Below, one piece after another: positions 35,649-46,184 of a DNA stretch of 64,000 nt. The notes beneath the pieces were generated by a model. That model searched no databases, was not told where the DNA came from, and saw nothing but the letters and a program-made list of their open reading frames with translations. Within the stretch, counting starts at the first letter, position 1, and each line of letters starts with the position of its first letter. The translations under genes and the position numbers were made by a program. The stretch lies in contig JAJFPB010000007.1 in NCBI GenBank assembly GCA_020881915.1, positions 2,046,001 through 2,110,000 of the forward strand, in the 5' to 3' direction. The DNA is from Paramyrothecium sp. XJ0827. Taxonomy: Eukaryota > Ascomycota > Sordariomycetes > Hypocreales > Stachybotryaceae.

Positions 35649-36083
35649 GTACAATCGTCTTTTCAGTTCGGGACTGATACCAACGAACCGTCTCTGATCT
35701 TTGTGCTTGCACCTTGCCGTTTTCGAGATCCGAGATCCTGGTATTGCTGCTGCAGCACCACCACCACCACCACAAACCGTCGCACTCGCCTGCGGTCGTC
35801 CCTATTTATTTTATTTTTCTTCTCCCACACCCGCCAGCTCAGCTCAGCTCGGCTCGGCTCTGCTCTGCTTTGCTTTGCTCTGTCTGCGATTACACGCCCC
35901 CCTGCTGTTGCCGTTATAGGACAAGCACGGCTTCTTTGTCCCTTGCACTCGTCATCCTCGTACCGTGACAGGGAGTTTTTATTCTTCATAATCCCAACTT
36001 CGCGATAGGAATATTCTTCCTCTTCCACTCGCATCCAGAACTTTGCGCTCACCCGATCCTCGCCTGAAACAACGTTAATCGTC
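35649..36083 (+). promoter_or_regulatory. ATG-free 5' leader of the MFS gene
   Basis: There is no ATG on the plus strand in the 435 nt before the transporter start. The segment is strongly pyrimidine-rich and contains a CCA run (about 35757-35775) and a nine-unit CNGCT-type pentamer array (35836-35880). This fits a long transcribed leader; the start of transcription is inferred. Confidence 0.5.
35836..35882 (+). repeat. Degenerate pentamer array, CAGCT to CGGCT to CTGCT to TTGCT
   Basis: Nine 5-bp units: three CAGCT, two CGGCT, two CTGCT, two TTGCT, then CTG. The last three bases stay constant while the first two change block by block. This suggests expansion of successive variants. Confidence 0.85.
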
Positions 36084-38112
36084 ATGGCCGCTTCCACGGC
36101 TGACGAACAGCGCAGCGAGCGCCATTCATCCGACAGGACCGAGGTCGACTCGCCGGCCAACGGCACCATCGCCGAGAAGCAGATAGACGAGAAGCAGATC
36201 GACGAGACCGCCCAGGATGCCACGCCCGCCCAGGACCGGTCCAACGAGGACACCACGGCCTACCCCACCGGCCTGAAGCTCATTCTCATCATGCTCTCAC
36301 TCATGATGGCCGTCTTCCTCGTCGCCCTGGACCAGACCATCATTGCGCCTGCGCTTGGAGCCATCACTGCCGAGTACAAGAGTGTGAAGGACATTGTAAG
36401 TGGGCCGCATGGTTGACCATGAAGACAAACGAGACCAGGGCAGGAGACTGACATGTGCAATCTTTCTTCGCGGAAATGTAGGGCTGGTATGGTTCAGCAT
36501 ACCTACTCACGACTACCGCTCTACAGCCCATGTACGGAACCGTCTACAAGCTCTTCAACGTCAAGCTTGCCTATCTCGGTGCCGTATTCATCTTCGAAAT
36601 TGGAAGTCTTATCTCAGCCGTTGCACCAACCTCCACGGCCTTTATTGTTGGCCGAGCCATTGCTGGTGTAAGTAACTAGCACACGCGACGCACTCCGTGC
36701 TTCCTTGTTCATTGTTCACCTTGACGCTGACGGCCAAATCTAGATCGGCACGGCTGGTATCTTCTCCGGCTCTATCGTCATCCTATCTCTCTCCAGTGCG
36801 TGACCTGTTTTCTGTCTTTGTCCCCGCCTCGGGCTTCTCTTCGTTTGATCTAACAACTTCAATAGTGCCGCTGCCCAAGCGCCCCATGGCTTTTGGTATG
36901 ATCGCAAGTATGTGGGGTATCGCTTCCGTTGCTGGACCCCTCCTGGGAGGAGCCTTCACCGACGGCATTACATGGCGTTGGTGCTTCTACATTAACCTTC
37001 CCATTGGCGGCCTTGCCATGGTCATCGCATTCTTCTTCGTCAAGGTGAACCGAAACACCGACGACACCATCGGCCAGTCCTTCGTGTCGAGACTGCTCCA
37101 ACTCGACATCACCGGTGCTGCAATCTTTATTCCAGCCGTTGTCTGCCTGTTGCTTGCCCTGCAGTGGGGTGGTGCCGACTATCCTTGGAACAACTCAAAG
37201 ATCATTGGTCTTTTCGTCGGATTTGGGTTGATGATTGCCATTTTCATCGGCGTTCAGCTTTGGCAGCAGGATCGTGGAACACTGCCTCCCCGCCTTTTCA
37301 AGGATCGAAACGTTTTGCCCGCCATGATGTTCTCCCTCTTCTTTGGTGCCGGTTTCTTCCCACTGATCTACTACCTCTGTGAGTGCCTCATGCCCTACCG
37401 GCCGCCAGCTTGAAATTCTAGCTAACATTTGCTGGCAGCTCTGTATTTCCAAGCCATTCAGGATGTAAGTGCTGTCCAGGCCGGCATCAAAATCTTGCCC
37501 CTCATGCTGTCGACCGTCATCATCTCCATCGTGACTGGTGGCATCATCAGCGCAGTCGGCTACTACAGCATCGTTGTCGTCCCCTGCACAATCTTGTATG
37601 TTGTTGGCGTTGGTATGATTACCACATTTGACGTGGATACGCCACTCAGGGAATGGTTCGGCTACCAGGTCCTGGCTGGCCTTGGTATCGGTGCAGGCTT
37701 CCAAGCTAGTATTCTCGTCGTCCAAACCGTATTGACGCAGGAATGGATCCCCGTCGGCACAGCTTGTGTACAATTCTTCCAGGCCTTTGGTGGCGCCATC
37801 TTCATCGCGATCAGCCAAACGCTCTTCCAGAACGGTCTGATCGACAAGCTGAACCAGGACGACATTGGCATTGAGCCTACCATCTTTATCAACATTGGTG
37901 CGTCCGAGATCAAGGAGACACTTGAATCCATGGGGCGCTTGGATGCGCTACCGACAGTTCTCGAGGCATACATGGAGGGTCTACGAAACACCTACTATGC
38001 CTCCCTGGCATGTGCCATTTGTGCATTGTTGGCATGCGCGTGCTTCCAATGGAAATCAGTCAAGCACGGCACAGATGGCAAGAAGGTGGCTGCTGCGGTG
38101 GCCGCTGTCTAG
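36084..38112 (+). CDS. MFS multidrug efflux transporter, 14-TMS DHA type
   Basis: Proton-coupled drug or toxin exporter of the major facilitator superfamily in the plasma membrane. Five exons (36084-36395, 36482-36667, 36744-36795, 36866-37378, 37439-38112) encode 578 residues. After an 80-residue hydrophilic N-terminus come about 14 membrane helices. Family motifs visible are [14 protein letters not shown] (motif D1), GRAIAGIGTAG (motif C region), the antiporter-type [17 protein letters not shown] and [13 protein letters not shown], all typical of DHA2/DHA14 pumps. After the eighth helix, [19 protein letters not shown] is also conserved. The 52-nt third exon was recovered from the frame, and the Met at its junction is split A/TG. 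No neighbouring biosynthetic genes, so a general efflux role is likely. The substrate is unknown. Confidence 0.93.
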
Positions 38113-38263
38113 ATGTTGGGTCACAATCTCCACGAAACAGGGCGGCGTTTGGGGCGAAAGATAGGATTAGAGCATATACCTCTCCACTAGCATAAGTTTA
38201 ATGTATAAAATATAGTTTCATATGATACCTCGCGCCAGGCTGGATACTTGTTTTCAGTGCCGC

Positions 38264-39358
38264 TCATTGTGTATCAGCTGGTGGCTTGTCCCAAGACTTG
38301 GCACCAAGTTTGATGTTATCGCCTGGCCACGCTCCAACGAACTTGAGTAGCCAATCCTTCACCTGCCGTGTTTTCTCTGTCTGAGGAGCGCCCTCTGTCC
38401 TTTTTCTGTGCAGATCTCGGGAAGAATAGTGACCGCTGCCGTCCCTCCTCCAAAGCAGGCTGAGCTTGGTCCGGCCGCCCCGAAGGCTCTGGCCGTAGAC
38501 CTTGCCGCGGAAGACGCGAAGGGCGACGTTGCGCATGAGGACGACGTCCTGGCGCCTCAGCTTGCCGACGTCGCTGGTGACGGCGTTGTCGCTGGCGAGC
38601 CAAAAGGTGACGCCGAAGCCGGACGAGGTCTCGTCGCCGACGAGGACCTCCACGAGCGACAAGGTCGTGCCCCAGCGCGTCGTCACGGCGCGGGGCTGGG
38701 CGATGGAGAGGATGCCGACTATGAGGTTGATGGTGATGGTCTGCGGGGCGAAGGCGAGGACCTGCGGCGCCGGAGGGATGTCCTCCAGGTCGGACAGGTG
38801 GGCGGGCACGGGCGGTGGAGGCGGGGGCGGAGCGGCTGCTGAGATGCCGGCCGTGGAATTCGTGGCAAATGAAGTGTCCGTGGTGAGGCTGGTGTCGAAG
38901 CTCTGGGATGCTCCGGAGGAGGCTGGCGCAGCGTCGTGCTCGGCGAGGGACTGCTCGCAGAACTGGGTCAAGGCGTCGGCGTCGTCGCCACCACGGGCCT
39001 CGGCGGTGGTGTCGTCAAAGGACACGTCGGCCGTGGTGAAGAAGTGCGGGCGGCTCCAGGACGCCGCGGCGTCGGCATCGTCGCCGCCCATACCGAGGGC
39101 GTGCGCCTGGCTGAACATGAACCCGGCGCCGAGGGCCGTCTTCTTCAGCGGCAGCGAGCGCCACGCCGCGATTGCGCGCGAAGACTCGGGCTGCGCCGCC
39201 GCCGCCGCCGGCGACGCGGCGCACCCCGCGAGGCCGTGGTCGGCGCGCTCGAGGTACTGGGTGAAGGGGTGGGTGAAGGCGGCGATGGTGCACGAGGCCG
39301 CGTCGAGGGAAGAGGGCGGAGGAGCTCCGGTGAGGAAGATCACCCGGCTCGACGGCAT
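38264..39358 (-). CDS. Uncharacterised protein with a likely OB-fold core
   Basis: 364 residues, one exon, start at MPSSRVIFLTGAPPPSS. The N-terminal half is Ala/Ser/Asp-rich and mostly disordered, with a PPPPPPP run near residue 190. The C-terminal third (about 205-320) looks like a beta-rich OB-fold: TINLIVGILSIAQPR, TTRWGTTLSLVEVLVGDET, FGVTFWLAS, RRQDVVLMRNVALRVF, VYGQSLRGGRTKLSLLWR. The order of a strand with a turn, then SLVEVLVGDET, then QDVVLMRNVALR is like RPA-type single-strand DNA-binding OB-folds and shieldin-2-like proteins. I recognise no named family with certainty. It is convergent with the MFS gene (151 bp between stops) and divergent from the next hydrolase. The antisense strand is also open here because of GC-rich codons. 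Confidence 0.75.
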   Translation of the reverse strand: MPSSRVIFLTGAPPPSSLDAASCTIAAFTHPFTQYLERADHGLAGCAASPAAAAAQPESSRAIAAWRSLPLKKTALGAGFMFSQAHALGMGGDDADAAASWSRPHFFTTADVSFDDTTAEARGGDDADALTQFCEQSLAEHDAAPASSGASQSFDTSLTTDTSFATNSTAGISAAAPPPPPPPVPAHLSDLEDIPPAPQVLAFAPQTITINLIVGILSIAQPRAVTTRWGTTLSLVEVLVGDETSSGFGVTFWLASDNAVTSDVGKLRRQDVVLMRNVALRVFRGKVYGQSLRGGRTKLSLLWRRDGSGHYSSRDLHRKRTEGAPQTEKTRQVKDWLLKFVGAWPGDNIKLGAKSWDKPPADTQ

Positions 39359-39871
39359 TGTGTGAGACTACTCATGTCTTGGTTGGATGAATGGATGGGC
39401 TGATGTTGTTGTGCGGCAATTTTCTGTATCACACCGTGCTTCGCTACGTCATGTCTTTGTGGGTGACTCTTTTTTTGTCCAACAGATCGGTGCTGGAGAG
39501 CGAAACAGTGAAGAGGTTCCGTTACGGGACCGTGAATTTACTACCATGTAAATCGTTGACCCGAAACCCCGGAGCGGCAGGTGGAGTGCAACGTGGGAAG
39601 TCTGTGGGGTTGCCGAGGCACTTGCCGAAACCCCCAAACTTGAACGTCGGCACTCGTCCGTCCTCGACCTTTCTTCCCCAGTTTCTCTCAGCCCCCGGGA
39701 ACTTGGGGATATTCATTTCGCATAATACCAATTGTCGGAGCGCTTCATACGTGCTCACAGAACAGCGGCGCATTGGCCATTGGATGAAAATTCGAGTGCC
39801 ATCCTGATCATTCAAAGACAACCCCGAGTTCCGGCATCCACTGCTCACTGCGCTGTCCACCACCCATCATC
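39359..39871. promoter_or_regulatory. Divergent promoter region
   Basis: 513 bp between the OB-fold-like gene (minus) and the AKT2-like hydrolase (plus). No TATA box, repeat or coding structure was recognised. Confidence 0.4.
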
Positions 39872-41286
39872 ATGTCGTCCGTCTTCAGCGTCCACGAGCA
39901 TGTCATTGAGGCGTCGCACATCAGGGAATACCCGCGAGCCACGTCCACCTCCCAAGAAGAAGCCCTGAAGCTCCACGTCAAGCAATACGTGCCCAAGGAC
40001 AATGCGCACCCCGCCGACGGCGACGTGACCATCGTCGGCGCCCAAGCCAACGGCTTCCCCAAGGTCCGTCCACCAGGTTCCCCTACAAAGCTCTCGACAG
40101 CCCCCCTACCCCCGAACTGAAAGTTGGCTGACTCTGGCTTCTCAGGAACTGTATGAGCCGCTGTGGGAAGACTTCTACCGGGAATCAAAGAAGCACGGCG
40201 TGCGCATTCGCGCGATATGGATCGCAGACGCTGCCTGGCAGGGCTACAGCGGCGTCCTCAATGAAGGCAAACTGGGCGATGACCGTCAGTGCTCCCTGTT
40301 CAACGTTGCCAGACCAAACCGACAGACCTCGCTCTAACCTCCATCCAGCTTCATGGCTCGACCATGCCCGCGACATCCTGCACATGATCAACACGTTCCG
40401 CATGCCCCGGCCGCTCATCGGCGTCGGCCACTCCTTTGGCGGCAACGCCGTCGCCAACGTCGCCCTCATCCACCCCCGCCTCTTCACATCCATCGTCTTC
40501 CTCGACCCCATCATCTCGCCCTGGGCGAGCACGAGGGATGCCGACAGCCCCGGCAACGCCAGCCTCGCCGCCCTGAGCATGTATCGGCGCGACACCTGGC
40601 CGTCCCGGAAGGCAGCGGCCGAGAGCTTCCTGAAGAGCCCCTTCTACCAGTCCTGGGATCCGAGGGTGATTGAGAAGTGGGTAGAGCACGGGCTAAGGGA
40701 CGTGCCGGCGAAGCAAGGGGAGGAAGTCACGTTGACAACGACCAAGCATCAAGAGGTATACACTTACCTCCGCCCGAGTTATCAAGCCTATGACAGCACG
40801 GGCAAGACTTTACTCCATAGGGACCTTGTCCCCGACTTGGACCCTAGCCTCAGCTCCCGCTACCCCACCTACCCTTTCTACCGGCCTGAACCCCCAAGCA
40901 CCTTTGCTCGTCTGGTCAACCTCCGACCCAGCGTGCTGTACATCTTCGGCGACAAGAGCGACGCCTCGCCCAAGGAGCTCCAGGAGGCGAAACTGAAGGT
41001 GACCGGCGTCGGCGTCGGCGGCAGCGGTGGCGCGGAGCATGGTCGAGTCAAGGGCGCCTCGCACCCGGACCTCGGCCATCTGATCCCCATGGAGTCGCCG
41101 GGCTTTTGCGCGCGCCAGGCAGCAGAATGGGTTTTGGGTGAGCTCAAGCGATGGCGGGCGGAGGAGCAGGAATACAGGGAATGGGCCAAGCAGCCTTTGA
41201 GCGCAAAGATTGGCTTCAGTGAAGACTACAGGAAACATACAGGGCAACCACCCCGGCATAAGAAGGACGCAAAGGCAAAGATATAA
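39872..41286 (+). CDS. Alpha/beta hydrolase of the AKT2-like family, possible peroxisomal form
   Basis: Three exons, 39872-40063, 40146-40284 and 40349-41286, encode 422 residues. The fold is alpha/beta hydrolase: IVGAQANGFPKELYEPLWED near residue 55 holds the first strand and loop, and the nucleophile elbow is GVGHSFGGNAV (Ser about 143). A late His is in KGASHPDLGHLIPMESP. Homologues in fungal databases are often labelled toxin biosynthesis protein after Alternaria AKT2, a peroxisomal enzyme of host-toxin pathways, but most are in genomes without such toxins. The C-terminus is AKI, a PTS1-like tripeptide also found on some yeast peroxisomal enzymes. No polyketide or peptide synthase is nearby, so a role in fatty-acyl or general metabolism is just as likely. 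Confidence 0.88.
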
Positions 41287-41472
41287 ATCCAATCAAACCA
41301 ATTTTATAGAACTTCTCGCTAGACTCAATTTAAACCAACCAACCGCTGAAAGGCATGTGTAAGATGAAATGAATGCTGCCGTCAAGGATCGTGGTCCTTA
41401 TCAATACCGTGCTTGCGTACCACCCATGACCCCGAGCGAGTATACTTGCCACCTCTCCTCTCTCATCTTTTC

Positions 41473-44400
41473 TCAGATATAGTACATGGTATCGCGAACG
41501 TCCTCATGCACTTGCCTCCCCCTGGTATCGCCGCTTGAAGCCCGGCCGCTCACCGTGCTCACACTCTCCACGTCGCTAGAGTCGAACCATTCGGGCCGAT
41601 GCGCGCGAGCTCGCTCACACACGATGTCCGCGTAGTAAGCTGGAGGACAGATGCTGACGGCCTTGGTAGCCCGGCCAAACAAGTAACACAGCTCGTGCGT
41701 GAGTTTCTCCAGCTCATCGGCGGCCGCCTCCTTGAACCTGGTGCGGAAGATCTCGTCCAACAGCACGCTATAGTGCGCAGGCCGCGCGGTGCCTTGCAGT
41801 GCGTCGTGGGCCGTTAGGAAAAAGTCCCAGTAACGGACCTGCGTCACGCCCCGATCAACGACCGTGCCGTTCTTCACGTTGCCTGAGTTGGACATCTGCT
41901 CAGAGTCTGTGCTTGTTGGGTAGAAACGTGTTTGATGGCGCTTTACAGAAACAATAATGGCCAGCCGTGGCAAATCCTTGGCCTGGCATGACCTCCGGCA
42001 AGCCTCACGGATAAGCGGGAGCTCCTTGGTCAGAACCTGTGCGAATTGGCCCTCGGAAACGCCGTCCCGGAAAATGACAATGCGGTTCGGGTGTGTGCCG
42101 TTGTTGTGTCGCTTCCATAGCTCGATGCGGGAGGAAAAGGCCTCGATCATTCTGTCACCAACCATTTCTTGTCGGGAGGTCTGCTCCCAAGAAACGGACG
42201 GCCACTGGCCAAAATAGCGGTCAGTGCTAGATACAAGCCCGACCAAGCTGGGCGCTTCTGTGTTCCGGTTTGCCATGTTTGTCGGGTGAGTAACATCGTA
42301 CCCGACAATCATGAGACGACCTTCTTTCATAAGGCCCGTTTCGTCACGGAGTCTATGGTTGACGCCGCCGGCTTTGAGGTTCCACTTCAGTCCGACGTTT
42401 GCGAAATAACCAGGCTGCGCTTTGACGAACTTCTTGCCTACGACACAGCTTGTCTGTATTCCGTACACGCAATCTCCAAGGCGCTTGATTTTCGCATAAA
42501 GCCCATCTGAGTCTCTTTCGGCTAAGATGAAGAGCAGGAATTGAAGCCTTTCACCTTTAGCCCAATCGAAGATTTTCTCAAGCCCGCCGTTCATGGCGTG
42601 TTCCCAATTCATCGATGGGTTGGGAGGTGGTCGAGGTTGCTGAATGTTGATGCCCATGTTCGCCCCCATGAACGATCCGAACTGGAAAACGACGCCCTCA
42701 TTTACTTGCCCCCCCATTCTTGGGATGAGTATATTGACCCAAGACCATCTCTCAATCATGGATCCAGCTTTGACGACCCTTACCGATCGCATGTTCCAGG
42801 ACCCATTCTGAGGTATTTGGTCTACTCTCTTCTGCTTTCCATCCCCACTGAAGTAGCTGACTGCAGGAGCACTCAAGATACGTGCATGAACTGCCAAAAG
42901 CTTCTTGTCGACCCTCAAACCAAAATTGTCCAGTTCCTGATTTTCATCCAAGGAAAGAGTGCTGCGTGCGTCGGTGGTAATAGATACTGCATTGGCAAAT
43001 GGTGATCGGCATGCAAAGTCGAGCATTGCAGTTGTTTCATTTCCAGTCAGCTTGACCATTGCCCTTTGTCCCGGCTGGACTTCGACAAACTCAGCAGGAA
43101 CGAATACAGGCTTATCAGAAGAGCCAGTATTTACCAGTGGATAGTCTCCAAGGGTCGTGCCGTATTCTAAGTTGTCAGCAACAGCACTACTGGCACCATG
43201 GGACATGCGAAGACTCACTTTCTTTGTAATAGTCGAAGACTGTAATGTAGCGACTCGCCTCTCCTTCTTTGCCAAGCAGCCAAAATTGAACGTTTTTGGG
43301 CCCAGCGAATTCCCACCCAGCAGCAAACTTGGGTGGCGTGGCAGATTTCCGACGAACAAGATCAGAGGCTGTGGCGATGCTGTGAATGATCTTGGGCCTC
43401 TTGACTACCTTGTCTATTGTTCCATCCGTTACCTTGAACTTAACCCAGATTCGCGTCTTGGATAACAATTTGTTGAGGGTTCTTAGCTTCCCCATGGCAC
43501 TGTTCCCCATGGGGACTGCCCTGATGCTGAGGGCATCAAATATGGTCTTCAGGGGGCCCGAGGCTTTGAAGACGCCATGCACTGTGTTGAAGTTGAGCAA
43601 AAGGCGCCCTGTGCATATTCGAGCAGACTGGAAGTATCCTCTCGCGGCTTCTAAAGCTCGGTTGCTGTGATTCAGGACCTGAATCTTTTTGGTGTCGTCA
43701 AAAGGGAAAAACCGGCCGCTTCCCGTTGCCGCGATCTGGTCGAGCCTCGATCGAGGCACATGTCCAAGAATAACATTGAGCGCGTCCATGGCTTCAGGAA
43801 ATCTGGGAAAGTCCTGCTCGTGTGTTTCATCCGTCATAGAGCCGATGTAGCTGAGCAGATTTTGTAATGCGATCTCCGTAGGACCGTCGAAAAAAACCTC
43901 GAAGGTATCGAAATTGCCCTCATCTGCTGCATAAGGAATTTGCACTGTGCACCTTTGCTGCTGGAGATCAAGGGGCTTGAGTGTAAACATGCTGCTTTTG
44001 AACTCAGTCGCGGCGACAAAGCCACTACTACTCGCGTCAAGCTGTTCCAGGGCTTTCTGGATCACAAGATGCAATTTCCTGCCCTTCACATCTTTAGTCT
44101 TGGTCTTAGCAAACTTATCAGTGGAGGTCGGTAGTTGCGAGACAGAGATCTGATACTTGTGAACAACCAAAGGACGGGCCTCGAGTTGAAAATAATTAGC
44201 CCAGACAACCGTTTTCTTGCCCTGGGACCCGAATGCTGGTCTGGCAGGTAGCAAATCGGTAGGCTGGGGGGTGTAGTCCTTGCTGGTCACGCGTAGCTGA
44301 TGCATCTGGGCGCTCAGCTGTTGTAAGGATGCAGTTTGCTGCTTGACAACTCGGTCTTCCAGCTCTGTTACAGAAGAATCGGGGATCGCATCGTAACTCT

Positions 44401-44825
44401 CCATGCTACGAGAGTTAGCTGTTAGTCTAGGAAGGACGGGAAAGGGAGCCTCACCTGAATGCAGTAGACTGATCGGATGAATTTTGAGACCTGCCGCCCC
44501 TGAAGCCATGGCCTCCTGGACGGCGACCACCAGGACCGCCACGGCCGCGACCACGGTCAGAGCTATCTCCTCGATTGTGGCCAGAACCTCCACGGAAGGC
44601 GCCACGATCAGTTCCCCTAGATTGATACGAGGCACCACGGTCACCGCGGTCACCGCGGCCGCCCCGGCCTCCTCTCTCAACCCCAGCTCCACGGCCGCCG
44701 CGAGTGCCGCCTCTATCACCACTCGGAGTGCCTCCACGCCCACCACCGCCTCGTGAGGGACCAGGGCCATCTCCGCGAGATCCACGGCCGCCACCGCGAG
44801 GCCCTCGACCTCCACGACCCGACAT
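41473..44825 (-). CDS. Argonaute, QDE-2-like
   Basis: Small-RNA-guided slicer of the RNA-silencing pathway. Three exons (44825-44455, 44405-43219, 43166-41473) give 1083 residues. Exon 1 encodes a 124-residue RGG/Gly-Arg-rich arm; the N domain, PAZ (about 420-550; SGPLKTIFD start, FDYYKEKYG at its end) and PIWI (about 730-1050) follow. PIWI residues of the catalytic tetrad are in place: Asp 810 (VGYDVTHP), Glu 853 (RQEMV), Asp 887 (FRDGVSEGQF) and Asp 1033 (PPAYYADIVCERAR), so the tetrad is DEDD, as in many plant and fungal Argonautes with an Asp or His at the last position. Slicing is therefore predicted. Intron 2 falls in the PAZ domain. A 560-nt ATG-free leader precedes it. QDE-2 rather than the meiotic Sms-2 type is a guess from the Gly-rich N-terminus. 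Confidence 0.93.
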
Positions 44826-45386
44826 TGGAGAGCTTCTGACAAGGTGACAAAGGGGTATAACGGTTGAGAGAGGCCGAAGTCAAGCAGATGCCAGTGCGGA
44901 ATGCAATAAAACGTGGGATGGAACTAGCAGAGAGCGGAATAGGGAACGACGGCAAATGTAAAATGAGAGCGTGGGGTGGAAGAGGTGTAAAGGTCTGGAG
45001 CCAGCTGCGCAGTAGCTTCAAGCTTAGAAGCAGGCCGGCAGCTGGTGGGAGACGGTGCACTTTTGTCGTAGTCGATGTTCACACAATCACCGGCCTTGAC
45101 TTTGCCCGCTGTGTTATTGATACTGAGGTGAGGATATTAACCAAAAAGGCTGAGTAGGGAGTTCCAACAGTGAATGCACCGCGTCGCCACTTTTCGGCTG
45201 CAAGGGTGTTGGTTGGTTGCCGAATCGGGATCCAGAGCGTGACTGGAGGCTTCGCAGGGAGCGGCAGTGAATCACAGTCGCCTCTCGTCTTCAGCCCGGC
45301 ACCTTGGTGTGATAAGATGAGGAATGGGGAATGAGGAATGAAGAATGAAGAATTGATGTGGAAGAGGTGGCGGTCCAGGTGCTGGC
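44826..45386 (-). promoter_or_regulatory. ATG-free 5' leader of Argonaute
   Basis: On the minus strand the 560 nt before the Argonaute ATG contain no other ATG. A heptamer array lies inside it (45320-45354). This is best read as a long leader; the transcription start is not visible. Confidence 0.45.
45320..45354. repeat. Five heptamer units, RRGAATG
   Basis: Tandem units AGGAATG, GGGAATG, AGGAATG, AAGAATG, AAGAATT on the plus strand, within the presumed Argonaute leader. On the coding strand this is a CATTCYY array. Confidence 0.8.
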
Positions 45387-46184
45387 ATTGCCCCCAACAG
45401 TGTCAGTGTTAGTGTCAGTGGCGATCAATCATCTAAGGCAGGGCAAGTACATGGGAGCATGGTAGGCCTCCAGACCCGTGAGCCATGACAACCGCGACCG
45501 GACGTAACCAATCAAATGCTGCATTCAACGCAAGTGAATCTGATATCACCTTGACTTGGCGGTGAGAGCAGAGGAGATGTCTGCGACAGAAAAGGAAGGA
45601 AAGCAAAGAAGAGGGGGAAAAAGCGTGGATGAAAATCATCGCATGATACTGAAGTTGTAGTTGTCCGCATTTGCACTACCCACAGCATCCGCTGAGAGAT
45701 TAACACGCATACTCCCTTGCTCTTAATCTGATGGTAAAAATGATTTATTAACGTTCTATACTTAGAAAGTACCTTGTACACTTATCAAACAAAGCTCTTC
45801 TAGTATATCTTATATAAGAAATTATGCTTTACGAGACTTTTAGTATATTACATGACATGGCCTTCATCACTTTACTATCTGAAAAAGGCACATCCTATAA
45901 TGTAAGTCTGTATATTAATTATTATTCTCTACTATGTCCCCGTTATTTTTCTGCTACTTTCCTACTTTATTCTTTCTTCTCAACCCTCCCAAAAGCTGCA
46001 TGCTTTGTCAACTCATATGAAGAGTTCTAGATATCAATTTCACATAATCACTTGTCTTGATTCTGCCAAATAAGGAAGCGACATATAATTGACACAGTAC
46101 CCAGTAAAGAAGGAGAAGAAAAAGGAAAAAAAATGAACCCCGTGCAATAGAATCCCAATCTATCATTGCCCTTATTTCCAAGTC
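45387..46184. other. Intergenic region with an AT-rich block
   Basis: From about 45730 to 46135 the sequence changes to strongly AT-rich DNA (TTATATAAGAAATTATG, TATATTAATTATTATT) unlike the surrounding regions. No ORF there has a domain. It may be a RIP-degraded element or a matrix-like AT segment. The GH115 stop codon lies just to its right. Confidence 0.5.

Noticed and set aside
37195..37818. Minus-strand ORF of 207 codons over the MFS transporter
   Set aside because: It is antisense to well-supported MFS exons and crosses an intron; it has no motif of its own.
36084..39358. MFS pump plus neighbours as a secondary-metabolite cluster
   Set aside because: The flanking genes are TRAPPC11, an OB-fold-like protein, a hydrolase and Argonaute; no biosynthetic core enzyme is present.
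38502..39365. Long plus-strand ORF of 287 codons antisense to the OB-fold-like gene
   Set aside because: It mirrors the GC-rich codons of the minus-strand gene, has no domain and reads as Ala/Arg/Ser-rich noise.
39872..41286. Membership of a toxin biosynthesis cluster
   Set aside because: The AKT2-like label is a family name only; no synthase, regulator or tailoring genes are adjacent.
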